Assembly: GCA_002399445.1 (NCBI GenBank)
Contig: DHDR01000019.1
Span: 191,808-255,807, forward strand
Direction of reading: 5' to 3'
Source: Ruminococcaceae bacterium UBA4871
GTDB taxonomy: Bacteria; Bacillota; Clostridia; Oscillospirales; Acutalibacteraceae
DNA length: 64,000 nucleotides
Shown: piece after piece, positions 17,699-26,618 of the stretch
Numbering within the stretch: position 1 is the stretch's first letter
Layout: each line of letters opens with the position of its first letter
Notes under the pieces: model-generated
Database searches by the model: none
Seen by the model: the letters and a program-made list of their open reading frames with translations, nothing else
Told to the model about the DNA's origin: nothing
Program-made: the position numbers and the translations under genes

Positions 17699-20047
17699 CT
17701 ATTTTTTACTGGACGACGCTGAATCCGGTCCTGCCGATTCAGTTTTACTCTCATTAGGAGCCTGCGACATCTCAGAATATTTGCTGGAAGCTTCCGACTG
17801 CTGAGAAGTTTCCGGCTGACTGCTCGTTTCGTTTGTTGGTTCACTACTATCCTGCTGATTTTGGCTGTTAGTATCATCAGCCGTACTGCTGCTGTTTTCC
17901 TCATCCTCGGATGCTGCATCCAAGTCAAACTCTCCGCTGCAAGTTTGAGGCAAATTATGAATATCATAATAACCGGTTTGAGTATCTGAACAGTTGCTTC
18001 CCGCCAGCAAACCAGAATGCATACAATACTGTCTGGCAACCATATTGCCGTCAAACGTAAAATCTTTGGGTGCTTTGGTAGAAAGATACTTTTCAAAAAT
18101 GCCTCTCCACAACGCCTTGGAATAACTGGTGCTGGAAAGTGTCTTATTCCGGCCATAGCCTGTCCACACCGCACCGGTCGCATAAGGGGAACAACCAACA
18201 AACCAGCTATTCACATCTTTATCCGTTGTACCGGTTTTACCAACAATGTCCCATCCGTCAATATTGACTGCTTTTGCAGTTCCTTCTGTTACAACTGTAC
18301 GCAGCAAACGATTCATGATAGATGCGGAAACCGAACTAATTGCCTGAACAGGGGCTCTTTTTGTATTATCGATAATGACATTTCCACTGTGATCGACGAT
18401 CTTATAAAACGTATAAGGCTGATAATACTTTCCTCCATTGCCAAATATCTCAAAGGCAGCTGCCATATTCAGTACAGTCACACCGTGCGTTTGACCACCA
18501 AGAGCCATACCGCCTAGTGATTTGCTGTCTGTCTGCACAAGGCAGTTGGAAAAGCCGAGTTTCTGTGTCATAAAATTATAACTCTGTAAGACCCCATAAG
18601 CCTTACATACCTGAGCAGCAGCGCAGTTGTAGGAATTTGCCAGTGCTTCCTGTACCGTCACGTCTCCATGACAGACAGCAGACATTGTTTCTGAACTGTA
18701 GTTATTGGGTCCGGCACTGCCATTTGGAAAATAATTGTCGATTTTTTCATCTTTTACTAAAGAAGAATAAGTAATCTGGCCTTTATCCAGAGCCGGTGCA
18801 TAAGTTGAAATCGGCTTTACAGAAGAACCAGATTGGAACTTCAGCATTGTAGCATAAGAATTTACAAGATTGCCTGTCTTAACATTGCGGCTTCCGACAG
18901 TTGCTAAAACCCGACCGTCATATCCTACTGCACAAAATCCTGTTTGTACCTGTTGATCATCATCCAACACACCACTGTGAAGAATATAATTTTGTGCGAT
19001 ATTCTGGAGATTTTTGTCCTCTGCCGAATAAATTTTAAGCCCGGAACTGTAAATCATGTTACTTGCCGCACTTGCAGAGCAACTGTATTTACTCATCAAC
19101 GCACTTTGCACATCACGAATAACTGCTTCCGTATACCAATCCCATACCTGTTGAGTATTGCTGGAACTTTTTTTACCGACAAAAGTCATATGCTCACTTT
19201 CATTCATGGCCTGTGCATATTCAGCATCTGTAATTCGCTTCTGGTCATGCATAGCAGCCAGAACAATCTGCTGGCGTTTACGGTTATTATCTTTATTGAC
19301 CAGCGGTGTATACTTTGCAGGATTCTGTGTGATCCCCGCAATTGCCGCACATTGAGCAATATCACAATTCTGAATGTTTTTCCCAAAATACAGATTTGCC
19401 GCAGCCTGCACTCCCTGTGTGCCTGAGCCAAATGGGACACAATTCAAATATGCTTCTAAGATCTGCTCTTTACTGTATTTTTTCTCTAAATTAATCGCAC
19501 GGAAAATTTCCTTCACTTTGCGTGTAAGGCTGACTTCATTTTCCTGTGTCAAATTTTTAATCAACTGCTGCGTAATCGTAGATCCACCAAAATTGTCAGC
19601 CCCACCTGCAAGGTTGAAAACAGCATGCATGGTGCGTCCCCAGTCCACACCTTTATGGTCCCAGAAGCGTTTGTCCTCAATGGACACAATCGCATCTTTC
19701 ATGGCCTGGGGGATTTTCGCATAATTTACCCAAATACGTTGTTCCCCACTGTGCAGGGAAAGTTTTTGCACAGGCTGATTTTTATTATCTCCAGAACCAT
19801 TTACATAAAGATAGCTTGTATAAGTCTGCTTATACTCCTTTAGGTCGATTTTAACAGATTCATCTTTCATACTGTATATGAAAGTAAGCAGGGAAATGCC
19901 CACGATTACCGCTGTTATCAGCAAAATTGCAAAAATCGTCAGCAAGATTCTACCAGCTACTTTAAAAGCCGATAGGGTAGTAGAACCAACTGTGCGATCC
20001 TTCAGTTGCCCCTTCGTCAAATTCGTCGCTCTGTCCGTTTTCCTCAT
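17699..20047 (-). CDS. Class A penicillin-binding protein (PBP1A-like)
   Basis: Bifunctional peptidoglycan synthase of 782 residues. One membrane segment spans about residues 30-55. The glycosyltransferase domain has the catalytic Glu in SIEDKRFWDHKGVDW, plus GGSTITQQLIKNL and RKVKEIFRAINLE. The transpeptidase domain has SSVK (SxxK), SYN (SxN) and GKTGTT (KTG). After about residue 710 comes a disordered Ser/Gln/Glu/Thr-rich tail of about 70 residues outside the cell. GGAGG precedes the ATG by 10 bases. It is a single transcription unit divergent from the BofC-like gene. Confidence 0.95.
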   Translation of the reverse strand: MRKTDRATNLTKGQLKDRTVGSTTLSAFKVAGRILLTIFAILLITAVIVGISLLTFIYSMKDESVKIDLKEYKQTYTSYLYVNGSGDNKNQPVQKLSLHSGEQRIWVNYAKIPQAMKDAIVSIEDKRFWDHKGVDWGRTMHAVFNLAGGADNFGGSTITQQLIKNLTQENEVSLTRKVKEIFRAINLEKKYSKEQILEAYLNCVPFGSGTQGVQAAANLYFGKNIQNCDIAQCAAIAGITQNPAKYTPLVNKDNNRKRQQIVLAAMHDQKRITDAEYAQAMNESEHMTFVGKKSSSNTQQVWDWYTEAVIRDVQSALMSKYSCSASAASNMIYSSGLKIYSAEDKNLQNIAQNYILHSGVLDDDQQVQTGFCAVGYDGRVLATVGSRNVKTGNLVNSYATMLKFQSGSSVKPISTYAPALDKGQITYSSLVKDEKIDNYFPNGSAGPNNYSSETMSAVCHGDVTVQEALANSYNCAAAQVCKAYGVLQSYNFMTQKLGFSNCLVQTDSKSLGGMALGGQTHGVTVLNMAAAFEIFGNGGKYYQPYTFYKIVDHSGNVIIDNTKRAPVQAISSVSASIMNRLLRTVVTEGTAKAVNIDGWDIVGKTGTTDKDVNSWFVGCSPYATGAVWTGYGRNKTLSSTSYSKALWRGIFEKYLSTKAPKDFTFDGNMVARQYCMHSGLLAGSNCSDTQTGYYDIHNLPQTCSGEFDLDAASEDEENSSSTADDTNSQNQQDSSEPTNETSSQPETSQQSEASSKYSEMSQAPNESKTESAGPDSASSSKK

Positions 20048-20121
20048 ACTTGTTTTTCCTCCACTGTCGCAGCCAACGTCCGGATGCGATTGAAAAGGGT
20101 ATTACAACTTCATTTCAACAA

Positions 20122-20150
20122 ATCATATATACCATCATACATTGTTTAAA
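20122..20150 (-). promoter_or_regulatory. Candidate promoter for the PBP gene
   Basis: TTTAAA and TATGAT are spaced 17 bases apart on the minus strand, about 75 bases before the PBP ATG. The -35 is weak. Confidence 0.35.
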
Positions 20151-20296
20151 CCCATTCATTGAATATGTTGCCCGCCGTTGGTATCAATCATAAATCACTG
20201 TCTTCAGCTTCACCCTTTTGCAATTTCTGCTGAGTGTAAATAAAGAAATGTATATTTTTCCATAAAATACACAAACTGCATCTGAGGTGATGCTCT

Positions 20297-20695
20297 ATGA
20301 AGAAACTGAATACGGTAATATTGGTATGCGCAGTTGCCATTACTGCTCTGCTGGTAGTTACTTTATCCATAACCAGCGAAGTACGTGAAACAAAAAAGAC
20401 TCCATCCAGCACATTCGTTTATTCTAGCGCAAATGCAGCATCAAGTCAAGAAAGTAACACGCTTTCCACAACTTCGCCGGCTTCATCCAGCGCAAGTGAG
20501 CAGCAGGCAATTTACCTTGTGAAAACTTATAAAGGGAAAATAGGAATTTTCCATGTCGGCGAAACTGTACCTTTCCGCATATTAAATGTTTTGGTCCAAA
20601 ACCTGCCAAAAGCCGATCAACAGCTTCTGGAAAGCGGCATTTCTGTCCAGACTTCTGAGGAGCTGCAACAAATTATCGAAGACTACGTCAGCTAA
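20297..20695 (+). CDS. BofC C-terminal-domain-like secreted protein
   Basis: A 132-residue protein with an N-terminal membrane anchor or signal (residues 4-26), a Ser/Thr-rich linker (about 35-70), and a compact C-terminal domain. That domain, YLVKTYKGKIGIFHVGETVPF then LPKADQQLLESGISV and EELQQIIEDY, matches the BofC C-terminal pattern seen in spore formers. BofC in Bacillus restrains the SpoIVB protease of the sigma-K checkpoint; many clostridial relatives have only this domain and no known role. GAGGTGAT precedes the ATG. It is divergent from the PBP gene. Confidence 0.7.
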   Translation: MKKLNTVILVCAVAITALLVVTLSITSEVRETKKTPSSTFVYSSANAASSQESNTLSTTSPASSSASEQQAIYLVKTYKGKIGIFHVGETVPFRILNVLVQNLPKADQQLLESGISVQTSEELQQIIEDYVS

Positions 20696-20762
20696 TTTCA
20701 GTGACTTCTTAAACTAATCCGTATGAATGATATGATTCTCCTTCTTCTATGTGATCTCAATA

Positions 20763-20825
20763 TTTACGGACAAGTTTGTTCTCTTTATAAGAGAGTAATG
20801 GGAATGAACTAATTTTGTCCGTAAA
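20763..20825. other. 11-bp inverted repeat between the BofC-like and SDR genes
   Basis: TTTACGGACAA and its exact complement TTGTCCGTAAA are 41 bases apart. A further pair, CATCAG/CTGATG, lies at about 20885-20915. Either could be a stem in the transcript or a spaced operator; neither has a following T run. Confidence 0.45.
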
Positions 20826-20966
20826 ATGCTGAGTAAAATAATTTGTGGAAGTCATTCATGAACTGCCACTTATTTCCCATACGGACATCAGAATTTATTT
20901 TCATCCTGATGCCCGCATACCCAATTTTATTCTAAAAATTAAAAACTCGGAAGGGAAGTAAAACTT

Positions 20967-21827
20967 ATGCAGCCACAACCCCATAACACATTTCCGCCTC
21001 AGCATCAAAACCGCCAGCCTGGCAGGGAAGCCGAAATGAATCCACGTCCTCAGTATGATAATCCAGCATACAAGGCATCAGGAAAACTGGCCGGAAAAAA
21101 AGCAATCATAACAGGAGGTGACAGCGGGATTGGCCGTGCAATTGCATTGGCTTACGCTAAAGAAGGCGCAGATGTGGCGATTATCCATCTCTGTGAAAAC
21201 GGCGATGCACAAGAAACCATCAAAGCTATCGAGAGCATAGGCAGAAAGTGCATAGCAATCCCCTCGGATCTTCGTATTGAAAAGAATGCTGCTCATGCAG
21301 TGGAACAGGCTGTATCACAGCTTGGTGGAATCGATATTCTAATTAATAACGCTGCCGTACAGTATCCGCAAAACAGCCTGCTGGATATTACGGAAGAACA
21401 ACTGATAGATACTTTTAAAAGCAATTTCTTTTCGTACTTTTATATGACAAAGGCAGTATTACCTCATCTATCAAACGGCTGTGCCATGATAAACACTGCC
21501 TCCATTACTGCTTTTGAAGGTAACCAAACCTTAATTGATTACTCCTCTACCAAAGGGGCAATCGTTTCATTTACACGGTCGATGGCTCTTTCCTTAATAG
21601 ACAAGGGCATTCGTGTCAATGCGGTTGCACCCGGTCCTGTCTGGACACCGTTGATTGTATCCAGCTTTGCTCCGGAAAAAGTGCAGACCTTCGGTTCTAC
21701 CAGCCCAATGCAAAGGGCTGCTCAGCCATATGAATTGGCACCTGCTTATGTCTTTCTGGGATGTGAAGATTCTTCTAATATATCGGGTCAAATTTTTCAT
21801 GTCAATAGCGGAACAATTATCAACTAA
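20967..21827 (+). CDS. Short-chain dehydrogenase/reductase of the YhdF/YghA type
   Basis: A 286-residue classical SDR with a Pro/Gln/Asn-rich N-terminal extension (residues 1-38) typical of the general-stress SDR group. The cofactor motif is ITGGDSGIGRAIA (TGxxxGxG); NNAA, Ser in NTASITAF, and YSSTK (YxxxK) complete the active site. The C-terminal region VAPGPVWTPLI is normal. The substrate is unknown. A GGAAGGGAAG site precedes the ATG, and a strong terminator follows, so it is monocistronic. Confidence 0.88.
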   Translation: MQPQPHNTFPPQHQNRQPGREAEMNPRPQYDNPAYKASGKLAGKKAIITGGDSGIGRAIALAYAKEGADVAIIHLCENGDAQETIKAIESIGRKCIAIPSDLRIEKNAAHAVEQAVSQLGGIDILINNAAVQYPQNSLLDITEEQLIDTFKSNFFSYFYMTKAVLPHLSNGCAMINTASITAFEGNQTLIDYSSTKGAIVSFTRSMALSLIDKGIRVNAVAPGPVWTPLIVSSFAPEKVQTFGSTSPMQRAAQPYELAPAYVFLGCEDSSNISGQIFHVNSGTIIN

Positions 21828-21892
21828 GCATAAAATTGGATTGATTTTAGGTAGTAAGTGGTGTATTTGCCCTGTTAGACTATGAAAAGTTA

Positions 21893-21938
21893 TAAAAAAA
21901 GAACCGGAGATATTTTTGATGTCTCCGGTTCTTTTTTA
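21893..21938. terminator. Bidirectional terminator between SDR gene and pilus operon
   Basis: A perfect 10-bp stem GAACCGGAGA/TCTCCGGTTC (longer with the flanking A-T pairs), with a run of A on the left and T on the right. It ends the SDR transcript and, read leftward, can end the pilus operon transcript about 170 bases after its last stop. Confidence 0.9.
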
Positions 21939-22107
21939 TCAAGAGAGCGGTTTCAATGAAAGCAATGGAAAATTACGCCATATCATCAGGCTCGTCCATA
22001 TTCTTAACATACAAAGTATGAAACAATCTAGAGACAGTTAAGTGATATTACAAATTCACTTAATCATGCAGTGGAATCAAGATATTACAATTCTTGTGAA
22101 TGACCGT

Positions 22108-22707
22108 CTAAGGAATCTGCTTACAGCGTATGGTAACACGCCGCTGCCCATCAAGCGTACAAGTGAACAAAGTCAAGTCCCAATCACCGGACTCCATTTG
22201 CTTCACATCTTGTTTGGGAATCGTTTCCATTCCCGAAACACGGTAGCGATATACGTTTCCGTTAACATCTGTAAAAGTAACTGAATCTCCTATAGACAAA
22301 CAATGCAGAAGGCCAAAATGCCGCTGATAATTATGGCCTGCAATAATTAATGTTCCTTTTTGCAAGGAACCCTGATAACGGCACGGAGCGATACGAAGCA
22401 AAGGATAACTCCACTTGTTCAGCACCGGAAGTGTAAGATGAAGAGACGGAATTTTTACGATGCCAATATAAGAGTGTCCATTCACAGAAAATTCAGAAGT
22501 TTTCCCATTGTCAGTCTGAGCTGTTTGTCCCACAAAACTAACCTGCTGATTTGGCAACTGCTTTTCAATTTGTGTAACGACATCAGCGGCTGCTTTGCCT
22601 GCCCGCTGATCATCCCAGCGGTTATACAGAACAAGTATTAAAGCACTCAGGACCAAAATCGTACCCAGCGCCATAAAAATTGTCCCTTTTTTACTTCTGT
22701 GGACCAT
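22108..22707 (-). CDS. Second sortase of the pilus operon (non-class C)
   Basis: A 199-residue sortase with an N-terminal membrane anchor (about residues 10-30). Catalytic residues are His in IAGHNYQRHF, Cys in TLFTCT, and Arg in the RRVTIRC strand. It is shorter than the class C enzyme in the same operon and ends soon after the active-site Arg, with no C-terminal membrane segment. It may attach the finished pilus to peptidoglycan or process the accessory pilin; this division of labour is inferred. It starts 4 bases after the base-pilin stop with a GGAAAGG site. Confidence 0.85.
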   Translation of the reverse strand: MVHRSKKGTIFMALGTILVLSALILVLYNRWDDQRAGKAAADVVTQIEKQLPNQQVSFVGQTAQTDNGKTSEFSVNGHSYIGIVKIPSLHLTLPVLNKWSYPLLRIAPCRYQGSLQKGTLIIAGHNYQRHFGLLHCLSIGDSVTFTDVNGNVYRYRVSGMETIPKQDVKQMESGDWDLTLFTCTLDGQRRVTIRCKQIP

Positions 22708-22711
22708 TTTC

Positions 22712-23845
22712 TTAACCTTTCCGTTTCTTATTCATGAGCCAGCCAATACTAAAAAGGACTATACCGGAAGCTGCCAGCAACGGTACCGGCCACCAGAGCT
22801 GTCCAGTCTGCGGCAAATTAGAACCGGAAACTGCAGAAGAACGCTGACCTGCTGATGAACGAACTGTCCCGATCGGCACTGAGGTATCATCCTGATGATA
22901 ATGATTGGGAGGAACTGAAGGTTCTCGCTGTGGACCGGAAGAGCTTCCCGGCCATGTATTTGTAATGACATAAGACGTTGTGTCTGTACTGTTGGTTGTT
23001 TCGATAGTTACCTGATAAGGATTTGGAATACTGCGTTCCACGACTGTCCACTGAGCAGAACTGTCTTCACTGGACCATTCGTAAGTCCAATTATTTTGAT
23101 CGGATAAAACTTGCGTATCCAATAATTTTCCATTTTGTAAAATATCAATTGTGATACGGAGGGGACGTTTTGCGTCATGGCCGCTATCTGTCCAATGCTT
23201 AATGACTTTGTAATGCCAGTTCGACGGGGGATTTCCATGTGAATTCTCTGGGAAAGAATCCTGCGAAGGCGGGTACACTGGTTCTGACGCAGCAGCGCTG
23301 TTTCCTTTTGGATTGACAGTAACATGATAGTCCCATGTATGGGTCTGGCTATCATAGTTTGGCAGGGAAATCAAAAAAGGATGAAATTGATAAGTCGTGG
23401 AACCACTCATAGAATGTCCCAACAAAACAAGATACAATCCGCTTTGAAGATTGTTAAAAACCGCTTTTCCGTCATTCCCGGACAGTTGAGATGCTGTGAC
23501 AGGCTTTCCATCTGCAGCAACATATTCGGACAAGGTAGCCGCAGAAGCATCCCACTCACTGGCAGCAGATAATCCATTGATTTTAATTTTATCTTGATAC
23601 GTTGAAAATGGGCCTGCATATTCGAATGAACCATTTTTTTTCACTGCTGCAACTCGATAAATTCTGACTGGAACCTCTTTCAGAATCTGTCCTCCGTCTT
23701 GGCAGTTTACAGTCATAGAGCAAACTTTACTCAGGTCTGCACTGTCATCTGAAGCGGCATAAGTTTGAATCGGCAGCCAAAAACAAACCAGTAAAGCACA
23801 AAAAGCCACTGCCATTAAATGTAAAAAGTGTCGTTTCGCTTTCAT
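22712..23845 (-). CDS. LPQTG-anchored accessory/base pilin
   Basis: A 377-residue secreted protein: signal peptide (residues 1-31, ending QTYAAS), a beta-rich N-terminal domain with an isopeptide-pilin look (VRIYRVAAV, LQSGLYLVLLG), a Cna-B domain (about 205-300, HYKVIKHWTDSGHD... WTVVERSIPNPYQV), a Ser/Pro/His-rich stalk, then LPQTG at about 344, a hydrophobic segment and a KKRKG tail. Small size, stalk and position after the class C sortase suit an anchoring subunit. The ribosome binding site is weak and distant, so the start is less certain. Confidence 0.83.
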   Translation of the reverse strand: MKAKRHFLHLMAVAFCALLVCFWLPIQTYAASDDSADLSKVCSMTVNCQDGGQILKEVPVRIYRVAAVKKNGSFEYAGPFSTYQDKIKINGLSAASEWDASAATLSEYVAADGKPVTASQLSGNDGKAVFNNLQSGLYLVLLGHSMSGSTTYQFHPFLISLPNYDSQTHTWDYHVTVNPKGNSAAASEPVYPPSQDSFPENSHGNPPSNWHYKVIKHWTDSGHDAKRPLRITIDILQNGKLLDTQVLSDQNNWTYEWSSEDSSAQWTVVERSIPNPYQVTIETTNSTDTTSYVITNTWPGSSSGPQREPSVPPNHYHQDDTSVPIGTVRSSAGQRSSAVSGSNLPQTGQLWWPVPLLAASGIVLFSIGWLMNKKRKG

Positions 23846-23891
23846 TGCTTTTGAACGCCATCCTTCCCTTACCCATAATTTTCAAATTCAT

Positions 23892-24725
23892 TTACTTGTG
23901 CTTGCGCCGAATTGTGCTGCTTAAAAGGACAGCAAGCATTGCAAGCAAAATCGGAGCTGCCACAACAGGAGCAACAATAATTGGATCAATTTGTACCGCA
24001 TCTTCTGTAACCTTCAAATCTGCTGCAGCATTTGGAATCCGAAAGCCGCGTACCAACAGCCTATGGGTATTGATTGCATATGGCGTGCAAGTGAGCAGCG
24101 TCACATAATCTTTTCCCGGCGTAATAGCCAAATTTGAAACCTCTGCAGGAAGAACAATCGAAATCTGGTCAACTTGATAAGTTAAAGTCTGATTTAAAAT
24201 GCTTAGAGTAAAAGTATCCCCTGCTTTCAACTGATCAAGATCCGTGAAAAGTTTTGCAGAGGGCAGCCCACGGTGACCTGTAATAATAGCATGTGTACTT
24301 TTGCCGCCGACCGGCAGAGAAGAGCCCTCCAGATGACCGGTCCCGGCAGCCAGTATTTCAGCAGAAGTCCCATGATAAATTGGCAGCTGCACACCTATCT
24401 TCTGAATAGTAATATAACCCATCATTCCATTTCCTGTCAAGTTTAAAAGAGATTTGTAGGTTGCATCTTTAGGTTCACCATTTTGAAATTTCAGTGGACT
24501 TTCAGCCAATTTATGGTTATAATCATTTGCAGCCTGCCACTCCTTCTTGATATCTTTGGTTGTCAGGGTGGAAACTTTATATTTATAGTCCTCAACTGCA
24601 CGCGTTGCATGCTTTTGGTTAATAAAATTACTGATGGTTGGGTACAGCAGCACGGAGAGACCTACGAGAAAAATGACGATTAGAAGAATTGTTGACAGAT
24701 AGTTTTTTTTCTTCGTTTTCTTCAT
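23892..24725 (-). CDS. Class C (pilin-polymerising) sortase
   Basis: About 277 residues. An N-terminal transmembrane segment (KKNYLSTILLIVIFLVGLSVL) is followed by the sortase barrel with His in ITGHRGLPS, Cys in TLLTCTPYAINTHRLLVRG and the catalytic Arg in that same strand. A second membrane segment near the C-terminus (VVAAPILLAMLAVLL) with a basic end marks class C. Such enzymes join pilins by Lys-Thr isopeptide bonds. The ATG at 24725 has a GGGGGAG site; longer in-frame starts are not supported. It sits between the backbone pilin and the base pilin. Confidence 0.93.
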   Translation of the reverse strand: MKKTKKKNYLSTILLIVIFLVGLSVLLYPTISNFINQKHATRAVEDYKYKVSTLTTKDIKKEWQAANDYNHKLAESPLKFQNGEPKDATYKSLLNLTGNGMMGYITIQKIGVQLPIYHGTSAEILAAGTGHLEGSSLPVGGKSTHAIITGHRGLPSAKLFTDLDQLKAGDTFTLSILNQTLTYQVDQISIVLPAEVSNLAITPGKDYVTLLTCTPYAINTHRLLVRGFRIPNAAADLKVTEDAVQIDPIIVAPVVAAPILLAMLAVLLSSTIRRKHK

Positions 24726-24852
24726 AAGTCTCCCCCTACTGCCGCTTACAGACGGCACATAAGCTGTCTGCATGCGGACAGTGGATAATGAAAATCGAAC
24801 TAGTTTGTTTGTACAGCATCAATATTTGCTCGTAAATATTCGATGCAGTTCT

Positions 24853-26547
24853 TTATTTTGTTTTATTGGCCATACGCTTTTTAGTAATCAGTAAAACTGC
24901 CGCACCTGCCATCAGGCAAATACCGATAATGGTAAAGATTGTAGTTCCGATACCACCTGTGGAAGGCAGAAGCGAACCGCTGTTATTAACAACGTTAAAT
25001 GCGATACTGTTTGCTTCAGATGATAAAACCGAATGGTTGCTATCGGCTCCTGTAACCGTAGCGGAAACATTTGCTGAACTGCCGTCAGCATTTGCCGGAC
25101 TTGCCGTGAGAACAATCTTCAAATCTTCTGTCAAAGCATTATAGCCTGCCGGTGCTCCAGCTTCATGCAAATAATATTCTTTCACATCATCCAGACCGTT
25201 AATTTTGACCTTGCCTGCAACGATTGTGTTTGTGTAGGTAATATTGGTGTCGGGATCAGTGTAGGACGTGACTGTCTTGTCTGCCAACAGTTTGGCTGCT
25301 GCCTGCTGATCAGGAGCGATCGTGTAGGTATGAATACCGCCGTCGGCTTCATTATCAATGAAAATGTATTTTGTAGATGTATCCCCTTTTGTCGAAAGAA
25401 GATTAAAGGTTGCCCCTTCAATTTGGTTTCCTTTTGCATCTGTCTTGGTAACATCGACATGGAAAGTCCAGTCATATACCGTCTTTTGGGGAGTATTGAC
25501 CGTTTGGCTGTCATCATATGGATTGCTGCTGTATTGCAGATAAGCAGTGTTTGGATTGTTAGCACTATGAATTTTTGCATTTTGATTGAGAACAGCTGTG
25601 TAATAGGTATACAGTTTGGCACCGGCAGACAAATTATAGGCCTTTGCTAATTTTACCATATCTACGCTGACTGTGAAAGTATCATTGGCAGATGGACTTC
25701 CCGCAACCGTGTAATACTGCGCATCTACGGGTTGCGTCTTCTTGTCATCCAAATACATTTTTGCATCTTTTTGATAAGTTAAGCCGTTTGACATTTCATC
25801 ATGGATGGTATAAGTATAGTGTGTAAAGCCGGTTAGAATTGGCACGGAAGTAATCGTTCTGTATTCAATTGTGTCACCAATTTGGTTGTCACCATAGTTT
25901 CCCCATTCCGTACCCTGTTCTGCATCATTGTGTTTAATCTGTTTTGTAAGAGTCGGGGTCCCTAATTTAGGTGCAACAGTTGCATTGCGGCTTAAGGTAG
26001 TCAGAGTTACCGCAGCAACCACTTCATTTCCATGACTGCTGGCCGTACCATAAACCAGATAATAACCATTTGTCAGATTGTCAATCGTTGCCTTTTCAGT
26101 ATTAGCCGGAACGGTTACTGAACCCGTTTCAGACATTTTTCCGTTTGCTATGTAATTTTTATAAATTGTACTGGCAAATGTGTTTAATTCATCTGAGTTA
26201 TCTTTCAATGTGCTTAAATACGAAATCAGGTTATTCCCTTGATAGGTTGTTCCATCGGCAGCATAGGAAAGGTTCAAGCCATCAATGGGGGTGTATGTAA
26301 TTGCAGCATTGGTATCACTTGTATCTTTGGCAGCATCTGTTGCATTAAACAGCTTATAAGCTTTGTAGGTCTTGCCTGCAATCGATACCTGACTATTGGT
26401 ATTATCAATTGTAATACTATAAGTTTTTCCGGAATCCGTGTTTTCTGTCGCTGCAAATGCCGGACATGCAGCGGTAAAAGCCATTACCGCTGACAGCGCA
26501 GCTGCCGCAATCACTTTTAATGTTTTGCGAAACGAGTTTTTCTTCAT
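24853..26547 (-). CDS. Major (backbone) pilin, LPSTG anchored
   Basis: About 564 residues. The signal peptide MKKNSFRKTLKVIAAAALS... ends near FAATENT. Several isopeptide-stabilised domains follow: an N-terminal domain with TYKAYKLFNATDAAKD, a middle domain with HYTYTIHDEMSNGLTY, and a C-terminal SpaA/Cna-B-like domain with VDVTKTDAKGNQIEGATFNL and the E-box YYLHEAGAPAGYN. LPSTG, a hydrophobic helix and KKRMANKTK close it. The start 26547 has AAAGGAGAAAGG just upstream. Domain architecture and its place before the class C sortase support the backbone role. Confidence 0.92.
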   Translation of the reverse strand: MKKNSFRKTLKVIAAAALSAVMAFTAACPAFAATENTDSGKTYSITIDNTNSQVSIAGKTYKAYKLFNATDAAKDTSDTNAAITYTPIDGLNLSYAADGTTYQGNNLISYLSTLKDNSDELNTFASTIYKNYIANGKMSETGSVTVPANTEKATIDNLTNGYYLVYGTASSHGNEVVAAVTLTTLSRNATVAPKLGTPTLTKQIKHNDAEQGTEWGNYGDNQIGDTIEYRTITSVPILTGFTHYTYTIHDEMSNGLTYQKDAKMYLDDKKTQPVDAQYYTVAGSPSANDTFTVSVDMVKLAKAYNLSAGAKLYTYYTAVLNQNAKIHSANNPNTAYLQYSSNPYDDSQTVNTPQKTVYDWTFHVDVTKTDAKGNQIEGATFNLLSTKGDTSTKYIFIDNEADGGIHTYTIAPDQQAAAKLLADKTVTSYTDPDTNITYTNTIVAGKVKINGLDDVKEYYLHEAGAPAGYNALTEDLKIVLTASPANADGSSANVSATVTGADSNHSVLSSEANSIAFNVVNNSGSLLPSTGGIGTTIFTIIGICLMAGAAVLLITKKRMANKTK

Positions 26548-26618
26548 TACCTTTCTCCTTTTCATGAACGGATTTTTCATAAATGTCTTTGTTTCTGGCA
26601 GATCGTACTCAACACACT

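Noticed and set aside
25165..25650. 161-residue Cys- and Ile-rich plus-strand frame
   Set aside because: It is the complement of the backbone pilin gene; composition is an antisense artefact.
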